From the NCBI GenBank assembly GCA_002400985.2, contig NVRX02000004.1, positions 1-35,110 of the forward strand: 35,110 nucleotides of DNA, written 5' to 3'. Positions 33,000 through 35,110 of this stretch are shown here, one piece after another. The notes beneath the pieces were generated by a model. That model was not told where the DNA came from, did not search any database, and was given only the letters and a program-made list of their open reading frames with translations. Both the position numbers and the translations under genes were made by a program. The stretch's first letter is position 1, and each line of letters starts with the position of its first letter. Origin of the DNA: Candidatus Wolfebacteria bacterium (lineage in GTDB: Bacteria; Patescibacteriota; Minisyncoccia; Phycocordibacterales; Phycocordibacteraceae).

Positions 33000-33074
33000 T
33001 GCGCGCACTAGGATTTGAACCTAGGACCTTTCGAGTATCAGTCGAATGCTCTAAACCAACTGAGCTATGCGCGC
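33000..33074 (-). tRNA. tRNA-Ile (GAT anticodon)
   Basis: Minus-strand cloverleaf: acceptor GCGCGCA (33074-33068) with TGCGCGC (33007-33001); D-arm GCTC/GAGC with GTTGGTTTA loop; anticodon stem TTCGA/TCGAA with loop CTGATAC (anticodon GAT); T-arm CTAGG-TTCAAAT-CCTAG; discriminator A at 33000. The 3' CCA is not encoded. GAT reads AUC and AUU. Confidence 0.97.
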
Positions 33075-33088
33075 CTAATGTAGCTGGC

Positions 33089-33117
33089 ATACTAGCAAAT
33101 ATGCACTTATACAGCAA
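33089..33117 (-). promoter_or_regulatory. Promoter of tRNA-Ile
   Basis: -35 TTGCTG (33117-33112), 17-bp spacer, TGC extended -10 TAGTAT (33094-33089). +1 would be 7-8 nt before the mature 5' end. Confidence 0.65.
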
Positions 33118-33144
33118 CGAATACAAAGATATCCTAAAATCATG

Positions 33145-33173
33145 TTGATTTTATTAACAAGAGCTGATATTCT
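33145..33173 (+). promoter_or_regulatory. Promoter of the small-RNA candidate
   Basis: -35 TTGATT (33145-33150), 17-bp spacer, TGA extended -10 TATTCT (33168-33173); predicted +1 near 33180. Plus strand, back to back with the tRNA-Ile promoter. Confidence 0.7.
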
Positions 33174-33179
33174 ACGTAT

Positions 33180-33272
33180 GTGCCCGTGAATCGCAAGATT
33201 CATTCAATAAGGAGTTTACTTCGTGTTGTTAACGGGCACATCAAAGCGGCGATCAGCAATGATCGCCTTTTT
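33180..33272 (+). ncRNA. Candidate structured small RNA, about 93 nt
   Basis: Between a promoter and an intrinsic terminator lies no credible ORF but a compact fold. The 5' end ATGTGCCCGT (33178-33187) pairs perfectly with ACGGGCACAT (33232-33241), 10 bp. Inside is the hairpin TGAATC-GCAA-GATTCA (33187-33202) and a single-stranded stretch holding AAGGAG (33209-33214). The terminator GGCGATCA-GCAA-TGATCGCC plus five T (33248-33272) closes it. Both loops are GNRA-type GCAA. The exposed AAGGAG could act as a decoy ribosome site or a contact for 16S rRNA. It runs antisense to the 3' side of the murD transcript. No known RNA family recognised. Confidence 0.7.
33248..33272 (+). terminator. Intrinsic terminator of the small RNA
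   Basis: Perfect 8-bp stem GGCGATCA/TGATCGCC, GCAA tetraloop, five T. It ends 3 bp from the murD stop codon on the other strand. Confidence 0.9.
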
Positions 33273-33274
33273 GA

Positions 33275-34567
33275 TTATTTATTTGCACGCTCGCGTACAA
33301 GCTTCACAAACTGATCATTCCTATCGTATTCATTGGTAAACATACCGAATGATGTAAACCCTGGACTAAACAAAATTACATCACCCTTTTCGGTATGCTC
33401 AAATGCTTCAGAAACCGCAGGAGCTAACGAATCATGAGCCGCCTCTTCTCTTTCTAACCTTTCAGTACCAGATCCTGCGAGAAGCACCACATGCTTTACG
33501 CTATCAAGCGCATCATTGAAACCATCGAGTGGAATCTTCTTATCTGTTCCTCCTGTGATAATAACAACACTTCCCAAACTTTGTACTGCTGCAATACCAG
33601 CGAGAGCTGCAGCTGGCGTTGTAGATGTTGAATCATTAAACACGGTCACACCATCTACCTCTCCAATATGTTCTAACCTCCCCTCTACGCTAGAAAATGT
33701 TTCAAACCCTTTTTTAATATCATCATTTGAAATTCCATATGCCTTGAGCGCGTGATACGCACATGCAACGTTCTTTTTATTATGCTCGCCCAACAATGCT
33801 GGATGCCATGCACTGTCTACGTCTCCACTACGCGCAACAATGTAATTTGAAGTATGCGCCTTTACCCTCTCTTCTACATCTTCCCCAATAACAAGTATGT
33901 TGCCTTCTTTTTGATGTAAAAAGATATTAGCCTTATCTGCAAAATACACATCCATATCTCCTCCATAATAATCAAGATGGTCCTCCATAAAATTTGTAAA
34001 CACTGAAATCTGAGGACTTATTTTTTTATCTCCAAAACCTTGTAACTGCCATGAGTCTAATTCAAATACTGCCACATCTTTTCCTTCAGTCTCTTTGAGT
34101 AGCTGCAGGTTTGAAATGCCTCGGATGTTTCCCCCCAATAAAGAGTTCTGCAGTACATGATGTATAAGATGCGTAACAGTAGTCTTCCCTCTTGTGCCTG
34201 TAATACCAATCATAGATAGGCCGCTGAGCTCATGGAAGAGTGCTCCACTCATTGCCACCTCTACACCAGAATCTTCTGCATGCTGAATATATTTATTATT
34301 CAATGGAACACCATTTCCTTTTATAATTAAATCTCTATCTTCAAAATCTTGAAGTCGGTGTTCTCCAAGGACATAGGTAATATTTGTAAAATCTTGCAGC
34401 TTCTCGATAGATACAGAAAGTACTTCTTTATCTTTAAGGTCTGTAACGAGGAGGTCTGCACCCATCTCTGCCATATACGCAGCATCACCAACACCACGCC
34501 CGAGCAAGCCAAGCCCCATAAGAGTTATTTTCTTTCCTGTAAACGGATTCATATCTATATCTTGCAT
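33275..34567 (-). CDS. murD: UDP-N-acetylmuramoylalanine--D-glutamate ligase MurD
   Basis: 430 residues from ATG 34565-34567 (ATG 34552 is an in-frame alternative; the frame is open further upstream but into the divergent gene). Adds D-Glu to UDP-MurNAc-L-Ala. ITLMGLGLLGRGVGDAAYMA is the N-terminal UDP-binding strand-loop. MIGITGTRGKTTVTHLI is the P-loop, with Arg replacing the usual Asn of GTNGKTT. Further motifs are ISVFTNFMEDHLDYYGG, GEHNKKNVACAYHALKAYGI, VEGRLEHIGEVDGVTVFNDS with STSTTPAAALAG, and LFSPGFTSFGMFTNEYDRND at the end. TATAAC at 34582-34577 lies 9 nt before the ATG. No terminator is seen after its stop on this strand, so transcription may run antisense through the small RNA toward the tRNA. 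Confidence 0.95.
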   Translation of the reverse strand: MQDIDMNPFTGKKITLMGLGLLGRGVGDAAYMAEMGADLLVTDLKDKEVLSVSIEKLQDFTNITYVLGEHRLQDFEDRDLIIKGNGVPLNNKYIQHAEDSGVEVAMSGALFHELSGLSMIGITGTRGKTTVTHLIHHVLQNSLLGGNIRGISNLQLLKETEGKDVAVFELDSWQLQGFGDKKISPQISVFTNFMEDHLDYYGGDMDVYFADKANIFLHQKEGNILVIGEDVEERVKAHTSNYIVARSGDVDSAWHPALLGEHNKKNVACAYHALKAYGISNDDIKKGFETFSSVEGRLEHIGEVDGVTVFNDSTSTTPAAALAGIAAVQSLGSVVIITGGTDKKIPLDGFNDALDSVKHVVLLAGSGTERLEREEAAHDSLAPAVSEAFEHTEKGDVILFSPGFTSFGMFTNEYDRNDQFVKLVRERANK

Positions 34568-34591
34568 TATTTTAAGGTTATATGCTACCTT
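34563..34591 (+). promoter_or_regulatory. Weak extended -10 promoter before the 49-aa gene
   Basis: -35 TTGCAT (34563-34568), 17-bp spacer, TGC extended -10 TACCTT (34586-34591), +1 near 34598. Matches are only 3/6 in each box; spacing and TGn favour it. It overlaps the murD start region. Confidence 0.35.
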
Positions 34592-34618
34592 GAAGAAGGG
34601 TAAAAACAGGAGGAACCA

Positions 34619-34768
34619 TTGCCTAAAAGAAACCAATACCGACAAGCTCATAGACCACACTCTTGTGCTGATGCTAACTTAAAACCTACAGCAGGCACTA
34701 GGTTAGCAAGACGCAGGACTCGAACTGAAAGAGTTCAGGAAATAGTTTACAAAGCAAAACGTTGGTAA
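34619..34768 (+). CDS. Hidden 49-aa very basic protein (TTG start)
   Basis: TTG at 34619-34621 follows the perfect Shine-Dalgarno AGGAGG (34608-34613) by 5 nt. The frame runs 49 codons to TAA 34766-34768, and an intrinsic terminator follows 24 bp later. The product starts MPKRNQYRQAHRPHSCADAN, continues LKPTAGTRLARRRTRTERVQ and ends EIVYKAKRW: about one third Arg, Lys or His, one Cys, with a helical-looking C-terminal third. I recognise no family; size and charge suggest an RNA- or ribosome-binding protein, but it is not L34 or L36. The strong ribosome site, balanced composition and closed transcription unit support it as a real gene despite the non-ATG start and short length. Confidence 0.72.
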   Translation: MPKRNQYRQAHRPHSCADANLKPTAGTRLARRRTRTERVQEIVYKAKRW

Positions 34769-34792
34769 TAAGTTGTTACAACACAAATAAAA

Positions 34793-34829
34793 TGAAGCCC
34801 ACGTGCATTGCACCGGGCTTCATGTTTTT
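34793..34829 (+). terminator. Intrinsic terminator after the 49-aa gene
   Basis: TGAAGCCC (34793-34800) pairs with GGGCTTCA (34815-34822); an inner GTGC/GCAC extends the hairpin; a TGTTTTT tail follows. Confidence 0.88.
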
Positions 34830-34929
34830 ATATATATGATTAAAATGATTAAAAAAAATAGTGATTTATAGCGAAACCAATAGCGATTATCAGAATAATC
34901 AAAACAACAAAACAGTTAGCAACAAATAC
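34830..34929. other. A+T-rich gap between convergent terminators
   Basis: About 100 bp, very A+T-rich, between the plus-strand terminator (34793-34829) and the minus-strand one (34930-34950). No gene, promoter or repeat seen. Confidence 0.6.
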
Positions 34930-34950
34930 AAAAAATACCCCTTTCGGGGT
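34930..34950 (-). terminator. Intrinsic terminator of the right-edge RNA
   Basis: Minus strand: ACCCC-GAAA-GGGGT (34950-34946 with 34941-34937) with a GNRA-type loop, then ATTTTTT (34936-34930). Confidence 0.85.
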
Positions 34951-35110
34951 GTATTCTGCGCAACGCAGTATATAGAGTACGAAATATATCCTCTTTCGTT
35001 CCGCCTATTCGCATTATGTTGCGAATTCCACAACACAATGTCCCATTTCCGACTATGGGCAGCCGGGCATCATTTAAGGATGAATGCCATTTCCCTACAC
35101 ATAAATGTGC
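34930..35110 (-). ncRNA. Candidate structured RNA, 5' end cut by window
   Basis: Read on the minus strand this stretch has no ORF longer than about 10-15 codons but a chain of perfect stems. GGCAT/ATGCC with a bulged continuation lies at 35088-35066. A pseudoknot-like set follows: CCGGCT (35066-35061) with AGTCGG (35054-35049, one G-U), and its loop CCCAT (35059-35055) with ATGGG (35046-35042). Then come ATTCGC/GCGAAT (35026-35007), ACGAAA/TTTCGT (34999-34979), CTGCG-TTG-CGCAG (34968-34956) and the terminator. The density of stems ending in a T-run suggests a non-coding RNA or a long riboswitch-like leader that ends in premature termination. tmRNA, RNase P RNA and SRP RNA signatures were looked for and not found. 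Confidence 0.55.

Noticed and set aside
32951-33148. Short plus-strand frame with a GFEPRTF-like start
   Set aside because: Classic false gene over the complement of a tRNA; the cloverleaf of tRNA-Ile explains the sequence.
33223-33340. GTG-started frame 8 nt after AAGGAG at 33209-33214
   Set aside because: It would run through the terminator at 33248-33272 and into murD antisense; the composition is not protein-like. The structured RNA reading is favoured.
34930-35110. tmRNA, RNase P RNA or SRP RNA
   Set aside because: No tRNA-like 3' end with TTCGAATCC, no GAGGAAAGTCC or ACAGAAACATACCGCC core, no GGAAGG-AGCAGC SRP loop.
1-35110. CRISPR arrays, insertion sequences, integrases or prophage genes
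   Set aside because: No regularly spaced repeats, transposase or integrase motifs and no terminal inverted repeats were found on either strand.

Overview
The window looks like a chromosomal segment from a Candidate Phyla Radiation (Patescibacteria) bacterium, most likely of the Parcubacteria group. The grounds are the gene content and compactness: 4-11 bp gene overlaps, SecA with an insertion of about 27 residues between Walker A and the DEVD box, a Lys/Arg-only histone-H1-like protein, an orphan TraG/VirD4-like ATPase with a Lys-rich tail, a lamin-tail/PKD surface protein, and MurC and MurD with lineage-typical motif variants. TGA works as a stop (for example at the end of the KdsB-like gene), so this is code 11 and not the Gracilibacteria/SR1 code. 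The phylum assignment is inference; no rRNA is present.

Layout. 1-5417 (minus strand): partial secA, the H1-like protein, an O-antigen ligase/polymerase with TPR tail, a membrane-anchored thermonuclease and a small membrane winged-helix protein. 5458-20458: a surface-glycan locus. It has one plus-strand flippase, then a minus-strand operon with a HAD phosphatase, CMP-ulosonate synthetase, NeuB-like synthase, a probable CMP/CDP-donor transferase, two FkbM methyltransferases, glycosyltransferases (GT2, GT4), a sulfotransferase, an O-carbamoyltransferase, two further methyltransferases, a polysaccharide deacetylase and a P-loop kinase. Sampled lines here are about 25-33% G+C against about 45-47% in the flanking housekeeping genes, which suggests an acquired or exchangeable island. 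20484-26783: a small membrane protein, three more GT4 enzymes, a sugar-nucleotide epimerase, the lamin-tail/PKD protein and another small membrane protein. 26790-32371: TraG-like ATPase, DUF4015-type glycoside hydrolase-like protein, a 60-aa membrane protein, RsmI, a PrcB-like lipoprotein-sized protein and MurC. 32433-35110: an orphan plus-strand gene with an operator-like palindrome, tRNA-Ile(GAT), a plus-strand small-RNA candidate, MurD, a hidden 49-codon basic protein gene, and a structured-RNA candidate running off the right edge.

How it fits together. The operon can make a CMP-activated nonulosonic-type acid, assemble repeat units with several glycosyltransferases, decorate them with methyl, carbamoyl and sulfate groups, flip them (Wzx-like) and join them to an acceptor (O-antigen ligase-like). 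This would give an unusually decorated cell surface for a reduced, probably host-associated cell. Two expression styles are visible. Many large genes have a -10 element only 6-8 nt before the ATG (probable leaderless mRNAs). The small genes have good sigma70 promoters with extended -10, structured leaders or operators, real Shine-Dalgarno sites and intrinsic terminators. The least explained and most interesting items are the small RNA at 33180-33272, the structured RNA at 34930-35110, the 49-aa gene and the operator-controlled 125-aa gene. All translations, stem pairings and base counts were done by eye.
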